A stretch of DNA of 64,000 nt, taken from contig QPMI01000241.1 in NCBI GenBank assembly GCA_004431415.1, forward strand, positions 98,853 through 162,852, written 5' to 3'. The notes beneath the pieces were generated by a model. The model saw only the letters and a program-made list of their open reading frames with translations, had not been told where the DNA came from and did no database searches. The DNA comes from Cyanophora paradoxa. Taxonomy: Eukaryota > Glaucocystophyceae > Cyanophorales > Cyanophoraceae. The position numbers and the translations under genes are program-made. This document shows positions 1 through 11,161 of this stretch, piece by piece (within the stretch, counting starts at the first letter, position 1; each line of letters starts with the position of its first letter).

Positions 1-1314
1 CGACACGAAAGCTGCGCACATGCGTCCCGTGGCCGCTACAGTCCCCGAAAAAGTTCTCTGAGGGACGCGCGGGGGCCGTGGTTCGGCGGTCTGGCGGGGC
101 GGGGAGGGGCGGGGCGGGGCGGGTCGGGGCACCGCCGGTGGCGTCGAGGATGTTGCGGGCGCGCCCCTCGAACTCGGGGTGCTCCGTGAAGATCCCCGAG
201 TCGATCACGTACCTGCCCCACCAGCGCCCCGTCGGCCCCCGCCGAGGGGGGGGTGCGGGGCACGTCTACGTACACGTTGACCCCGCAGCCCGAGGCGCTG
301 TAGTTGTACCTCTGGTCTCCCCCCAAGCTCCACGCGTCCTGCGCACGCCCGCCGTCAGCGGAGGGTACGAGGGCAGAGCAGCGCAATGCGGGTACCTGGT
401 CGATCCGGTCCAGGTTCCAGGGCGCTGCGCGCGGCGGCGCCGGTGAGGGCGGGGCGGGGCGGGGGCGGGCGTGGGGGCGCACGGGAGGCCTGCTGGAGGG
501 TGTCGAGGGAGGCCGGGACGTCGCGCCAGACCCCGAGCACCGTCTCGTCCGCCGCCGCCGCCGCCCGCACCTCCTCCCCCATCCTGCGCCCCGCCCGTGT
601 CGGGACGAGGGGCGAGGGGAGACCGCGTAGAGGGGCGGGGCGGGGGCCGGGCACCGCGCCGAGAAGCCGGGGAAGACGCCGCGGTACACGTCGCGGACCT
701 GCGCGGGCGAGCGGTAAGAGTGTTTTCATGGTCGACAGGGGGGGGGGGGGAGCGGGGCGGGGGTACCTCGAGGAGGGGCTCGGGAGCGGAGGGGGTCGCG
801 GCGCCGGCGCCGGCCTTGGCGGAGGGCCGGAGCCCGGTGCGCCGGGGCCGCCCTTGGCGGCGCGGGGGGCGGCGAGGCGCCGGCGGAAGAGCTCGAGGAG
901 GGTCTGCGAGGCGGCGCCCAGGTCCTCGTCGGCCAGCAGCCGCCGGCCCAGCGCCCGCTCCGCCGCCTCCGCCTTGAACCGCTGCGGCCGGCCCCGTCAG
1001 CGCTTGTCCGGCGGTGGGGGCGCGGGTGCGGGGCCCAAGCGGTCGACCGCGCGGTCAGATTGGCAACGCTAGGAAGGCGAAGGCATGCATATGTGTGTAG
1101 GGAAGTGAAGGGAAGGGATTTGGGACACGCGCGGCGGCGAAGCGGGGCGCGGGGGGCAGCGGGGCGGGCCGGGGCGCACCACGACGTAGAGGTCGCGAAT
1201 CGGCAGCTCGGCGTCCTCGGACCGGAGCTGGCGCGCCTTGCCGGCGCCGTCGGGCTTCGAGGGCTCGCCCGCGGCCACTGCCGCCGCGAGAAGCGCGAGG
1301 AGCGCCGCCGCCAT
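1..1314 (-). CDS. Proteinase K-like subtilisin-family serine protease (5' part, cut by window edge)
   Basis: Secreted S8 peptidase precursor. I start it at the Met at 1314 because a hydrophobic signal peptide (MAAALLALLAAAVAAGEPSK) follows; an upstream in-frame Met at 1425 is possible. Exons then encode an I9-type propeptide (segments VYRGVFPGFSAR near 690 and DETVLGVWRDVPASLDTLQQ near 530), the mature start APWNLDRIDQ near 400, which matches the proteinase K pattern, the catalytic Asp block YVIDSGIFTEHPEFEGRA near 200-150, and the catalytic His block DCSGHGTHV at about 10-45. The Ser block lies outside the window. Short introns separate these blocks; one begins GTACGTAG and is followed by an exon beginning GTACGTGA, so the donor hexamer is almost repeated after the acceptor. 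Family assignment is firm; exon limits are inferred. Transcribed away from the NT-C2 gene at 2064. Confidence 0.85.
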
Positions 1315-2063
1315 CAGCGGCGCCCCCGGCCCGCGGGCCCGAGGGAGCTGCCCCGCGGCCGCGGTCGACGCTCCGCCGCCGGCGCCGCGGCGCCCCGCGG
1401 CACGACGCGCTGCAGCGCGCGCCATCAATCCGCGGCCGAACTCGCGGCGCGCTGAGGATGCTGGATCCGGCCGCTGCCGCGCGACTGCGCCGAATTTAAC
1501 GGGCCGAGATCCAGAGGTCGTCGCTTTTTTACGAAAGCGGTGACGGGCGGCGCTGCGCTGGGCGCCAGGCTGCTGCTGCTGCCTCGATCGCTGCTCCGAA
1601 CGCGCAGCTGGTGCCGCGCGGGTGCGCTCCTCTTCACAGCAGTGACAGCAGCGTAGGATGCCAAGCATGCGCAGGCGAGGAGCTGCGCATTGTGCAAGAG
1701 CACGGTACCCGGGCAGCCCGTTTAATTTTTTGATGCACGTCCGGATCCAATCGAATCGTTCCAGAAAAAACACTGAATCGAAGCAACTTGAAGCCTCAAG
1801 TCGCGCCGGTGGTCTACCGTCTACCCCTTTTCCGTAAAAACAATCGGCGTATCGGTTCCGTTCCTTCCGCGTACCCAAGTAGTAGCCGGTGAAGCCGGCT
1901 GGAGCCACCGCCCACGCGCACGCAGCTGTACTGGAGTTGACGCCCGTCGTTAGCTAGAGGAATCTGCAGCAGGCGGCGCTCGCCGGAGGGGCACAGCCGA
2001 TTTCCGCAGAACTGGTCTCTCCAGTGATGAGCGCAGCCCGGCGCTAGCGTCTTTCTTACTGGA
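1315..2063. other. Intergenic region between divergent genes
   Basis: About 750 bases between the start of the protease gene (leftward) and the NT-C2 gene (rightward). It must hold both promoters. I see no TATA box, RNA gene or convincing coding exon; base composition is more balanced than in the flanking genes. Confidence 0.5.
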
Positions 2064-5000
2064 ATGGACCGGCTTGTCAACGGGATCGGCCGGAAGATCA
2101 GCGGAGGCGAGCCGCTCCGCTACGCCTTCGAGGTTACTTTCAGTTCTGCGACTATCGCGGAGCGGGAGCTCGCAAAGAAGGCGAAGAATGCTGAGCTCAT
2201 CGTCGAGTGGAAGCGCGGGAGCAAGGTGCGGCTGCCCGCGCGAGCCGCTGACCCTCGAGGATGCCGTGAATCGCTGGAGCCGGCCCGCGCGGATGCTAGT
2301 GCCCCACATTCTCACGCTGTTTCGCGCCTTCTTCGCAGTGCGTCAGCACGAGGAAGGGAAACGTGCGGGAGGCGGTCAGCACCTCAGTCTTCTGGGCTGA
2401 GACGAAGTCGATGGAGTGCACCCTCTTCCGGAACCCGAAGACACGCCAGTTCGACATGAAGGAGTCCAAATTCAGTCTTAAGATGGTCGGCGAGGCCCGC
2501 GCGCGCCTCGCCGCCGCAGCAGCTAACAATCCGGCTTCATCCGGACAGGATGGGAAGTCGATCGGCAGCGTGTACTTCAACCTGTCGGACTTTGCGGGAG
2601 GCGGCACAGGCAAGAGCTCCGAAACGCAGGTCTTCACCCTCATCAAGGGCGGCAACAAGAAGTCCAAGACCTTCATCAAAGGCGGCCTCAACAAGGGCCA
2701 GGACAAGAGCAAGGGCATCCAGCTGAAGGTGCCGGCTTCCGTTACTCATCAGCACGCTTCGGGGCGCGCGGCGCTCACGCGCGGCGGCCGCGCTGCAGGT
2801 CACGTTCAGCGCCACATGGTTGAAGGACTTTAAGGGCGGGTGCGCCTCGGGCGTTCCTTTTGCGGGGCCGGCAGCGGCGTGGAGCGCGCTGAAATCGCGC
2901 TTTCCTTCCTTTCTGGCAGGGCGGACGACGCGTATTCGGACATGCGCTCGATGGCGACGTCGAACGACTCGCGGAGCGACCCGGGGGAGGAGGACCGGGA
3001 CGACCCTGAGGAGGACCAGGACGACGAGGACGAGGACGACCGCAGGAAGCCCGCCGCCAAGCCCAAGCGTGCGCCCCGCCCCGCGGCCAGGCCCCCGCGC
3101 CCCGCGCCGCCGCCGCCGCCGCCGCCGATGCCCGCCGGCAGCCAAGGTGGGGCCCCTCGGCCTCAAGGGCTCGAGAAGAGAGGCGGACCCGCGGGATCCG
3201 CTCGGCTCGCTGCGGGTCCGCCCGCCCGCACCCCCGCTCCCGCCGCTCGCCGCCGACTGCGCGGGCGCAGGAGGACGAGGAGGAAGAGGAAGAGGAGGAG
3301 GAGGAGGACACGAGGAGGAAACCGGTCGGGAGGGGCAAGCCCCCGCCGGGCAAGCCGGGAGCCAGCAAGGCCGCCGCCGGGCGGTGCGCCGACCCGCGCC
3401 GCCGGCCTGCCGTCCCGCCGTCCCGGGGTTGACGGTGGGCGGGGCAGCGGTGGGGCCAAGTCGAAGTACGATGAGGAGGAGGAAGAAGAAGAGGAGGAGG
3501 AGGATGATGATGAGGAGGAGGAGGATGACCGGGACGCGAAGAGGAGGTGCTCGGGGCGGGGCGGGGCGGACGGCTGGGCGCCGGCGCGGAGCTGACGCCC
3601 GCGCAGGCCCCAGTCGCGGGCCGGCGGCCGCGGCCGGAAGGACGAGGACGAGGACGAAGAAGAAGAGGAGGAGGAGGAGGAGGACCACAGGGGCCGGGGC
3701 AAGGCAGGGAGCTCGGCGAGCGCGGGGGCGGGGGCGAGTCGGGGCGGGGCCGGGGGGCGGACGGTGACGTTCGGGACGACGCGGGTCGAGAGCCCCGGGA
3801 TGGGGAGCGGGCGGGGCGGGGCGGCCGCCAAGCCCGGCGCCTCCAAGTCCCGATACGGCCACGACGAGGACGAGGAGGAGGAGGAGCACGACGAGGAGCA
3901 CGACGAGGACGAGGAGGACGGGTACAGGCCCGGCAGCAAGGCCCGCTTCGCCCCGCCCCGCCCGCCGCCTACTCGTCGGGGCGGCCCCGCTCACGCCGGG
4001 GCGCGCAGATCACGAGCGGCCCGGGCCGAGGGGGCCCCTCCTCCTCCTCCCCCTCCTCCTCCTCGAGCAAGGAGCTCGAGGCGCGCCCCACCCCGCCCTC
4101 CCCGCCCCTCTCTGTCTTACGCGGGCGCAGGAGCTGCGGGGCAAGGTGGCGAAGCTCGAGAAGGAGCGGGACGCCCTGGAGAAGAAGCTCCGCGCCGCCA
4201 AGGTCCGCCCCTCCCCCGCCCCGCCGGCCCGCGGCCGACGGCGGCCCCGGCAGGACGACGACGTGGACGAGCTGCTGGAGGCGGCGCGCGAGGAGGGCCG
4301 GCGCGCACTCCGGCCCCTCCCGCCCCGCCCGCCCCGCCCTCTCTGACGCCGGGGCGCAGGGCGGAGCGGGACGAGGAGGTGGAGGAGCTGGAGGCGAAGG
4401 TCGAGGAGCTCCAGAAGCAGCTCGACGAGGCCCGCAGGGGCGCCAAGGGCGGCGCCAGGGTCCGCAGGGGCCCCACGCGCCCCGCCGCCTGTTGCCCCGC
4501 CCCGCCGCGCCGCGAGCCTCTGGCGCAGGGCAAGGCCGGCTCCTCCTCGGCGGACGACGAGGAGCTGCGGGACCTCCGCGCCCAGGCCGGCAAGGTCGGC
4601 CCCCGCGCCCCGGCCCCCCCCCTCTTCCGCCCCCCCGGCCCGCCGAGCCGGCTCCGGCCGCAGGCGAAGATGGACGCGGACGTGCTGAAGCGGAAGTGCG
4701 CGAACCTCGAGGCCGACAACGACGCCCTCCAGGTGCCCGCAACCCCGGCCCGGCCCCGGCCCCCAGCGCGGCGCGGGGCGGGGCCGACGTCCGCGCAGTC
4801 GCAGATCAAGGCCCTCGAGGCCAAGGCCGCCAAGTTCGAGGAGGAGACCCGCTCCCGCGTGCGCCCTCTCTCCCCCGGGGGGCCGGGGGCGCCCCCCCTC
4901 CCCTTCTTAGGGCCGACGCCGGGCGGGGGCAGGAGACGGCGCTGCGGCCGCTGGAGCAGGAGCTCATCGCCGCGAAGATGGCCTTCGCCACCTCCGAGTC

Positions 5001-5165
5001 CGACAAGGAGGAGGCCCGCCCACTACCCCCCTGGCCCCCCCCCCCCCCCCCGCCCATGACGCCGGGTACCCCCCGCAGATGCACAACAAGCTGATGCAGA
5101 TGAAGAAGAAGGTGGAGGCCCTCGAGGGGCAGCTCTTCAAGGCCAAGCGCGCCCTCGCCAAGTAG
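2064..5165 (+). CDS. NT-C2 domain protein with acidic linker and C-terminal coiled coil
   Basis: The first exon (2064-2225) gives MDRLVNGIGRKISGGEPLRY followed by AFEVTF and ends VEWKRGSK. The next large exon continues with SVFWAETKSMECTLFRN, KESKFSLK, the segment SIGSVYFNLSDF, and KSKGIQLK, spliced to VTFSATWLKDFK near 2830. This is the pattern of the N-terminal C2 (NT-C2) domain of EEIG1/EHBP1 and plant chloroplast-movement type proteins, which bind membranes. After it come a very acidic stretch (about 2940-3540, long Glu/Asp runs broken by Pro/Ala-rich pieces) and, from about 4140, exons coding heptad-rich helices such as ELRGKVAKLEKERDALEKKL and DEEVEELEAKVEELQKQLDE. It ends KKVEALEGQLFKAKRALAK at 5165. 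Many introns of about 55-70 nt begin GT and are C-rich. The NT-C2 call is good; the exon chain in the acidic middle is uncertain. A membrane-to-cytoskeleton adaptor role is inference. Confidence 0.8.
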
Positions 5166-6094
5166 CCCCGCCCCCTCTCCCCGCCCCCGCGCCCCGTCAA
5201 GCCCCCGTCTCCTCTTCCACCACAGTCGCCCCCCCCCCCTCCCCCCCCCCCCCCACTCCCTTTCCACGGCTCCCGCCCCCCCTTCCCGGCCTTTCTTTTG
5301 ATGTGCCTTTCGGTGCTGTAGTGCTCTAGTTACAATCCCTAGTCACGCGTCTGAGCTGCGGTGCTGCGGGGCGGGGCGGGACTTGTGGGCGATGTGCGGC
5401 GTTGCCGGCGCCTGTGTGCTCTCGCGATTGGATTTTCGGATCTAGAGTCCGACTCCCGGACTCTCCTGGCCGGGGCAACGCGCGCGCGCATTATATATTT
5501 AATTTCGCACTCTAATTTACGTATACGTTCGCACACATCGATATCTCTGACGTCGATCGACTCGCGAACTTCGAATTCGGAAGACTTACACATGTACATG
5601 CATATGTGCGGATCCGGAGCGCGTCAGCAATGCACCAGACCGCGACCGCCCGCGAAATAGGTACAGTTACAACGCACAAGAGATCACGTACTTATTCCGT
5701 CTGATAACTCGTTGAGTACATGATACGATGAATTTGAAGAGATACGAAGGTACGCAGCACATGTGACAATCTCGGGGAGAAAGCGGGCAGCACTTTCTCG
5801 GCAACTCTAAGCCTTTTCGAATGCAAGCACTACTTATGCACCTACATGCTCCAAGGATAATGACGTCGACCCACTTAAAATCGAGAAAGACACAAATATT
5901 AATATGTATACGTATACGTATACTTGGCACATAACTGAAGACCGAGGCGAAGGATAAGACGACCGTCGGACATCGATACATGCACACAGAAAACAAATAA
6001 TGCAGAAAACCAAATCACACTGGGCAAAGCGCTGCGGGCGGTCTACTCTATCGGCCTCCTAAAGAGCGTTTTGAATTCCGTGTTTGCGAAACTC
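5166..6094. other. Non-coding stretch, partly AT-rich
   Basis: A pyrimidine-rich 3' flank with long C tracts (about 5225-5262) follows the NT-C2 stop, then roughly 750 bases with much lower GC than the genes. This part is rich in short palindromes (TATACGTATACGTATA near 5908, GCATATGC near 5599). No gene recognised. Confidence 0.5.
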
Positions 6095-6108
6095 TAAAAG
6101 ACTTTTCT
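6095..6108. repeat. Target-site duplication, left copy (14 bp)
   Basis: TAAAAGACTTTTCT at 6095-6108 recurs exactly at 6473-6486 and brackets the retroposed insert. Confidence 0.85.
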
Positions 6109-6360
6109 TTGCCTCCTGCGACTACGTCTTCTAGTTCTGCTGTTAGCTCTGTCTTGTCGTCTTCGTCTAGATCTTCGTCTTCGACTGTAGTTCCTCGTGC
6201 TCGTTCTCCTTATTTGCTGCGTCCCCGTGCTCCTCGTCGTTCTAGTGTGACTAGTACTTCTGCATCGACGCCCTTGAGCTCTTCTACTCCTTCTCCTCGT
6301 GCTCGTTCTCCTTATCTTTTGCGTTCTTCTGATCGTGTCCCTTCTCGTGATCCCTCTTGA
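6109..6360 (+). pseudogene. C-terminal coding fragment within the retroposed insert
   Basis: Open frame of 83 codons to the TGA at 6358, with no Met start: the 5' part was lost at insertion. The product is Ser/Thr/Pro/Arg-rich, low complexity, and contains the motif PRARSPYLLR twice (about 28 codons in and again near the end). I do not recognise the parent protein. It may be the C-terminal tail of a retrotransposon ORF or of an RS-rich host protein. Confidence 0.6.
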
Positions 6361-6431
6361 TTCTGTATATATTTTGTGCTAGTTTACTGTATCTTTGATT
6401 TGTGATTGCTTTGTTGTCTTTAATATCACTA

Positions 6432-6457
6432 CCTACGGGGGGTTCGCCCCACCGTAG
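6432..6457 (+). other. RNA hairpin near the 3' end of the retroposed element
   Basis: A ten-pair stem (six outer plus four G:C inner pairs, one bulged A) closed by a TTCG tetraloop, ending 6 bases before the poly(A). A stem-loop at this position is typical of 3' recognition elements of some LINE/SINE families. Confidence 0.7.
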
Positions 6458-6472
6458 TCTCTCAAAAAAAAA

Positions 6473-6486
6473 TAAAAGACTTTTCT
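6473..6486. repeat. Target-site duplication, right copy (14 bp)
   Basis: Exact copy of the 14-mer at 6095-6108, directly after the A-run. Confidence 0.85.
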
Positions 6487-6586
6487 CGAGTGCAAAACTA
6501 CAAAATTAAAGCCACGCCGGCATTAATTAGCCGACTCCTCTTAGGCGACGATGGACGGGACGCGCGGGCGTGCCGGCATGCCAATG

Positions 6587-9500
6587 TCAACCTGCGGCGG
6601 GCACACGATCAGGGGAGCCGGCGAGAGGGCTCGCGAGGCGGGGGCGGACGGCGCTGGTGGAGAGGGGCGAGTGGCGGCCGGTCTCGGCTGCGTCGGCGGC
6701 CTGCGCGACCTCCGCCTCGGTCGGGGGCATGAGCCCCACGAGCGAGCTCGACCGGTAGGAGCGCGGGCCCGGCGGGCCGCTGAACGAGCCCGAGCGCCCC
6801 GACGGGCCGCTGAAGGAGCGCGAGCGGGCGGCCGCGGAGGCGCCGGCCGCGGGGGCCGGCGGGTAGCTCCCGTTCAGCGCCTTCTGCTCGCGATCGCCCG
6901 GCCCCGCGTCAGCGGCGGCCGAGCGGGCGGGCGGGCGGGGCCTCGGGCCGGGCCGGGCGGGGGCCGCACGGCGGTGGCGATCTCGACGTTGCGGGCCTTG
7001 GCGCGCGCCACGACGACGACGACCGCCACGACGCCGATGACCACCGCGCCCACCGGCACCGCTGCGCGCGGGGGGGTTGCATGAGCGGCGCGGCTCAGGC
7101 GTGCAGGGGCGGATGAATATTCGAGCGGGGGCACCGACGGCGACGGCGACGAGGGTGGTGGACATGGAGGAGGAGGTCGAGGCGGAGGCCGTGTCGGCGG
7201 CCACCGCGCCCTCCACCTGCCCATGCCCCGCCGTCAGCCTGGCGTATGCGTCGAGGGACGAGCCGGCGGCCGACTCGCCTCGGGGCCGAGGTAGGGGGAG
7301 ACGTCGACGAGCTTGGCGCCGACGGCGAGGCCGGCGGGGCGGCCCATCCCCTCGCACGACGTCTTCTCCGCCGCCACGTTCTTGTTGCTCGGCATGTAGA
7401 ACGAGTCGCTGCGGCGCCGGCGGCGCGCCCCCGTGAGCGGCCGCCAGCGTCGTGATCGCAATGGAAATTAAACTATTTCGCAGCCGCGCACCTGAGGCCG
7501 GGGTCGCTGGCGGGGTACTCGGTGGCGGGGGTCTCGCAGCACGAGTGCGCCGTGCACATCCGCACGCCGAAGGCGAAGCAGTGGGCGCTCCAGAGGCCCG
7601 TCACCTTCTCGACGTTGACCACCGAGGGGGCAATGTTGTTGTCGCCCGTCCCGTCCGCCGGGATCTGCGCCAGAGGCGATTTCAGCACTCGAAAATCAAA
7701 TTTATTATTGTAATGGCAATCAGTGGCGCACGGCGAAGAGCTGGTACTTGTTGATGGCGAACATGTCGGTGGACTTGGCGGCGTTGCCCTTGACGTAGCG
7801 CCGGAGCATGATGGACGTGTTGCGGAAGGGCGCCCCGCCGTAGTACGCGAGCGACGGCCACCAGAAGAGCGCCGTCTTGTAGTCCTCCGTCCCCGAGACC
7901 AGGTTCAGGTAGTCGGACTGCGGACCCGGTGGAATCTTTTATTTGTGGCACTCGCTCGCAGGGGCGGGCTCGGGGGGCGGGCGCACGCTGGGCAGGGTGC
8001 TGGTGAGCTTGACGGAAGTGGCGCCGAGGTTGCCCGTCGCCTTTGCCCCGCACTGCGGCGTGACGGCTGCCGCGGGCGCCATCAGAGGCGAGTGCCATGG
8101 ACAAACACAAAGAAGCTGGGGCCGCACGTCCGTGGGTGAAGGCGGCCGATGAGGTGTCCGAGGCGCCACCGCAGAGGCCGGCCTGGGTCGCCTTGTTGCA
8201 CGCCTTGATCCTCACCGTGTACTTGAAGCCTGCGCATGCCTCCTAGATCAGCGGGAGGGCGGCGCGGGCCGGCGTGGCTGGGGCGGACCGGGGCAGAGCT
8301 GGGCGAGGGCGGCCAGGGACGGGATGGCGACGGTCTTGGCGGTGGCGTCGACGGCCACGGACGACTCGAAGGTGAGGAAGTCGGCGCTGTCGGCGGCCGC
8401 CGCCAGGGGCCAGGCCGTCGCGCTGTTCTTCTCCCCGGCGGGCCCGTACGGGCACAGGCCGATGGGCTCGCTCTCGGGGTTCGTCATGACCACCTCGACC
8501 ACGACCTGCGAAGAAGCCCGGCCCGTGAGATTCATGATCAAGCACTATTGGTTTAAACAACGGTCGGCTCTTCGGTGCCCACCTTGGTGAGCTCGGCGCC
8601 GCCGTCGTAGTCGAGGGCGTCCCATGTGGCGTTGAGCGAGTAGCCGGCCGCGTAGGTGAAGGCGTCGCGGACCGCCAGCGCCAGGCCCGTCATCGCCTCC
8701 GGCGCCACCGCTGCCGGCCGCGTCAGTGCCAGCGCCGCGGAGACGGGCGGAGGAGGCGAGGCGACGCGGGCGCACGGTCGACGATCTTGGGCTCCGCCAT
8801 GGTGACGAGGGCGCTGCAGTCGGTGCCGCCGGGCCGGCACGCCTTGACCGTCGCCGTGTACTTGAAACCTGCGGGTGGAGGCCGATCGCGAGTCAGACTC
8901 TCTGCTTCTCGCGATCGTGGGGGCAGGGGCGGGGGCAGGGCCGGCACCGGGGCAGAGCGTCGTGCTGACGACCATCTTGCCGTCCACGATCGTGAAGTCG
9001 GCCTTCACGCCGGTCTTGGGGAAGGCCGTGGAGGACGGGTGCCAGGGGCAGGGCAGCAGGACCTCGCTCGCCTCCTTCTGGACCCACGTGATCCCCACCG
9101 TGTGCTGCGCCGCCGTTTAGACGGCGACGGCGCCGGCGCCGGCGCCGGCCGAGCTCGGACCTGGAGGGTGCTCTCCTCGGCGGCCATGGTGGAGGAGGGC
9201 GTGAAGCGGATCTTCGCCGGCTGCCCGCCGCTGTACGTGAAGTCGGCCGTCGTCGTGTCGAGCACGATCTCGAGGCCCGTCGGGGCCGCGGGGACGCCCG
9301 CCGGGCACGCCGTCTCGAACGTCGTGTACGCGTACCCGAGGCGCAGCGCGCTCGGCGCCTGCGGAAATCAGAGCGGCCCATGATCAGCGGCTTTGCCGCA
9401 CGCAGGGCGGGGGGCGGGGGCGAGGGCGGACGTAGACAGCGACGCTGTAGCTGTTGGCGCCCGTCTGGCACTTCTTGAGGCCCGTCAAGTCGTGGGTCAG

Positions 9501-11161
9501 CTTGCCGTTGCCGCCGCTGGTGGCGGTGATGGTCGCCGTGCCCGAGCCCTCCGGCGGGTTCGTGTCACGAGCGGCGTCCTGCGAATTCCAGGCGGGGGGT
9601 CGGCGCCGCACAGAACGCGCGCGATCGCGAGAACGTTAACGGGGCCGGGGCGCTGGCGCACGCAGATGCTCTTGGCGAGGGCGCTGGCGCCGGTGCCCTG
9701 CGTGGGGGGGGCGGCCATCCAGCAGAGGACGAAGCCAGCGAGGCCGTTGACGTGCGTCCACTGCGCTGTCGCCGTCGTCTCTGTGGGCGTCCCGATCGTC
9801 GCGATGTCGAAGGCCTCGTCCTTGGCGAGCTTGCCCACCGTGAAGTAGCTGTTTGAGCCGATGCACGCCCGCGCGTCCTGCGCGCGATCGCGCGTCCCGC
9901 GTCGGCCTCGGCCGCCCGGAGCGGATTTCAATTTCAATCACGAGTTCCGCACCTTCATGTCTATGTTGATCGTGGACGCGGAGAAGCCGGGCAGGCCGCT
10001 GTTCGTGATCCTGACGACGATCTCCGCGTTGGTGCGCGAGGTGATCGCCCAGCCCGTGCCCGAGGCCGTCGCCGCGCTGGCCGCCGCGGTGACGGTCGTC
10101 GTGAAGATCGACGCGGCCTTGACGCCCTCGCTGTTCGTGTTGGCGACCTCGAACGTGGCCGAGAGCGGCTCGGAGAGGCGGAAGGGGTTGTCCGCGCGCG
10201 ACGCGAGCGCCAGCGTGCACTCGAAGACGTGCGGGCCGGTGGCCGAGTCGCCGACCCGAGAGCACGCCGTGTTCGCGTTGCTGGTGACGTCGTTGTTGCG
10301 GCCTGTGCATGCGATCGAGAGCCATCAAAATGCGGCTCAAGGGAAGAGACGTTGCTGCGGGAGCGTAATTGATAGCGGCGGAAGGGGGAGGATTCGCGAT
10401 CGATAGCCGTCATATGCATGCGGTACCGGTAACGATCGCGAATTCGAAAGAGCTTGAGCCTCAGAGGCAGGACAGGGCGGGGCCGGGGGCTCCCCAGGGA
10501 AGAAGGGAAAGGGGGCGAAGCTCGAGCGGGCGGCTCACCGCAGTCGGGGCCGGTTGAGATGAGCGCTCCCGTGCAGCCCGTTTGCTGCGCGGCTGGTCGG
10601 GAAGGGGGCGGCCGGGGCCGGGGGCCCGAGGGCGATTGCAATCACGACTCGGACCTGCACGCGGACGGCGCCGGGCTGGGCGGCGAGGTCGGCGACGGTG
10701 ACGGTGAAGACGGTGCCCGAAAGGGAGGCCGTGATGCCGGCCGCCGAGGAGGAGCCTGGGTCGGCGGTCGGGAGGGCGATGGTCCACGAGGCCGCGTCCG
10801 CCGAGACGGTCACCTCCGCGCCCTGCACCTCGCCGACCTTCCCCGACTTCGCGTCCATCGTAACGACCAGCTTGAAGGTCGACCCCGTCGCCACGACCGA
10901 GTACGATGGGTCCGAGTCGAAGTGCGAGTTTTTGCCGGCTGCGCAGCGGGCGCCGTGGCCGGTCAGGAGTCTAACGGCGGAACGAGCAGGCCTAGGCGAG
11001 CAGCGCTCTAGCAGCGGGCGGAGCCACGAGAAAGGGCTGTCGAGGCACTGCGGCATGCTATAGATCGCGCGGCATGTCGCACCGCAAGCCGCGGAGGTGA
11101 GGCTGACCACGGCGAAGAAAGCCAGCACAGCGGCCAGGCGCGCCGCATAGTTGCGATCCAT
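6587..11161 (-). CDS. Large type I membrane protein with fibronectin-III-like segments
   Basis: Start at 11161: MDRNYAARLAAVLAFFAVVS is a signal peptide, cleaved near TSAACG. Many short exons follow. At least four segments look like the end of an Fn3-type beta-sandwich: FKYTATVKACRPGGTDCSAL near 8870-8800, YKVRIKACN with TQAGLCGG near 8215-8160, AYAYTTFETACPAGVPAAP near 9330, and CSRVGDSATG near 10250. Between them are Ser/Thr/Ala-rich beta-strand pieces, and a conserved-looking block TALFWWPSLAYYGGAPFRNT near 7830 followed by a Cys-rich piece (FGVRMCTAHSCCETPATEYP near 7550). Near the end a single membrane span (VPVGAVVIGVVAVVVVVARA, about 7060-6995) is followed by a Ser/Arg/Gly-rich cytoplasmic tail (RSFSGPSGRSGSFSG near 6800) ending at 6587. 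A cell-surface or secretory-pathway receptor/adhesin is inferred. I cannot name the family, and treating the whole span as one gene is an inference. Confidence 0.6.

Larger units (their letters stand above)
6109..6472 (+). mobile_element. 5'-truncated, poly(A)-tailed retroposed element (LINE-type insertion)
   Basis: A 364-bp insert bracketed by an exact 14-bp direct repeat. It opens directly inside a reading frame without an ATG, has its stop at 6358-6360, then an untranslated tail, a hairpin at 6432-6457 (CTACGG GGGG TTCG CCCC A CCGTAG) and nine A residues just before the right-hand repeat. Truncated 5' end, A-tail and target duplication are the signature of target-primed reverse transcription by non-LTR retrotransposons. 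The T-rich codon use (TCT, CGT, CCT) differs sharply from the GC-rich genes on both sides, so the source is an element or gene of different composition. It could be a non-LTR element's own 3' end, with the hairpin as its conserved 3' recognition structure, or a processed pseudogene. Confidence 0.8.

Noticed and set aside
36-729. Several long overlapping open frames on both strands rich in Arg, Pro, Ala and Gly
   Set aside because: In DNA this GC-rich stop codons are rare, so long frames arise by chance. Only the minus-strand subtilase exons show a protein family; the others are shadows. The same holds for most long Arg/Pro-rich frames elsewhere, for example 2537-3994 (-) and 12080-13087 (+).
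2840-3940. Minus-strand frames with long poly-serine runs
   Set aside because: They are the reverse complement of the GAG/GAC-rich acidic linker of the NT-C2 protein.
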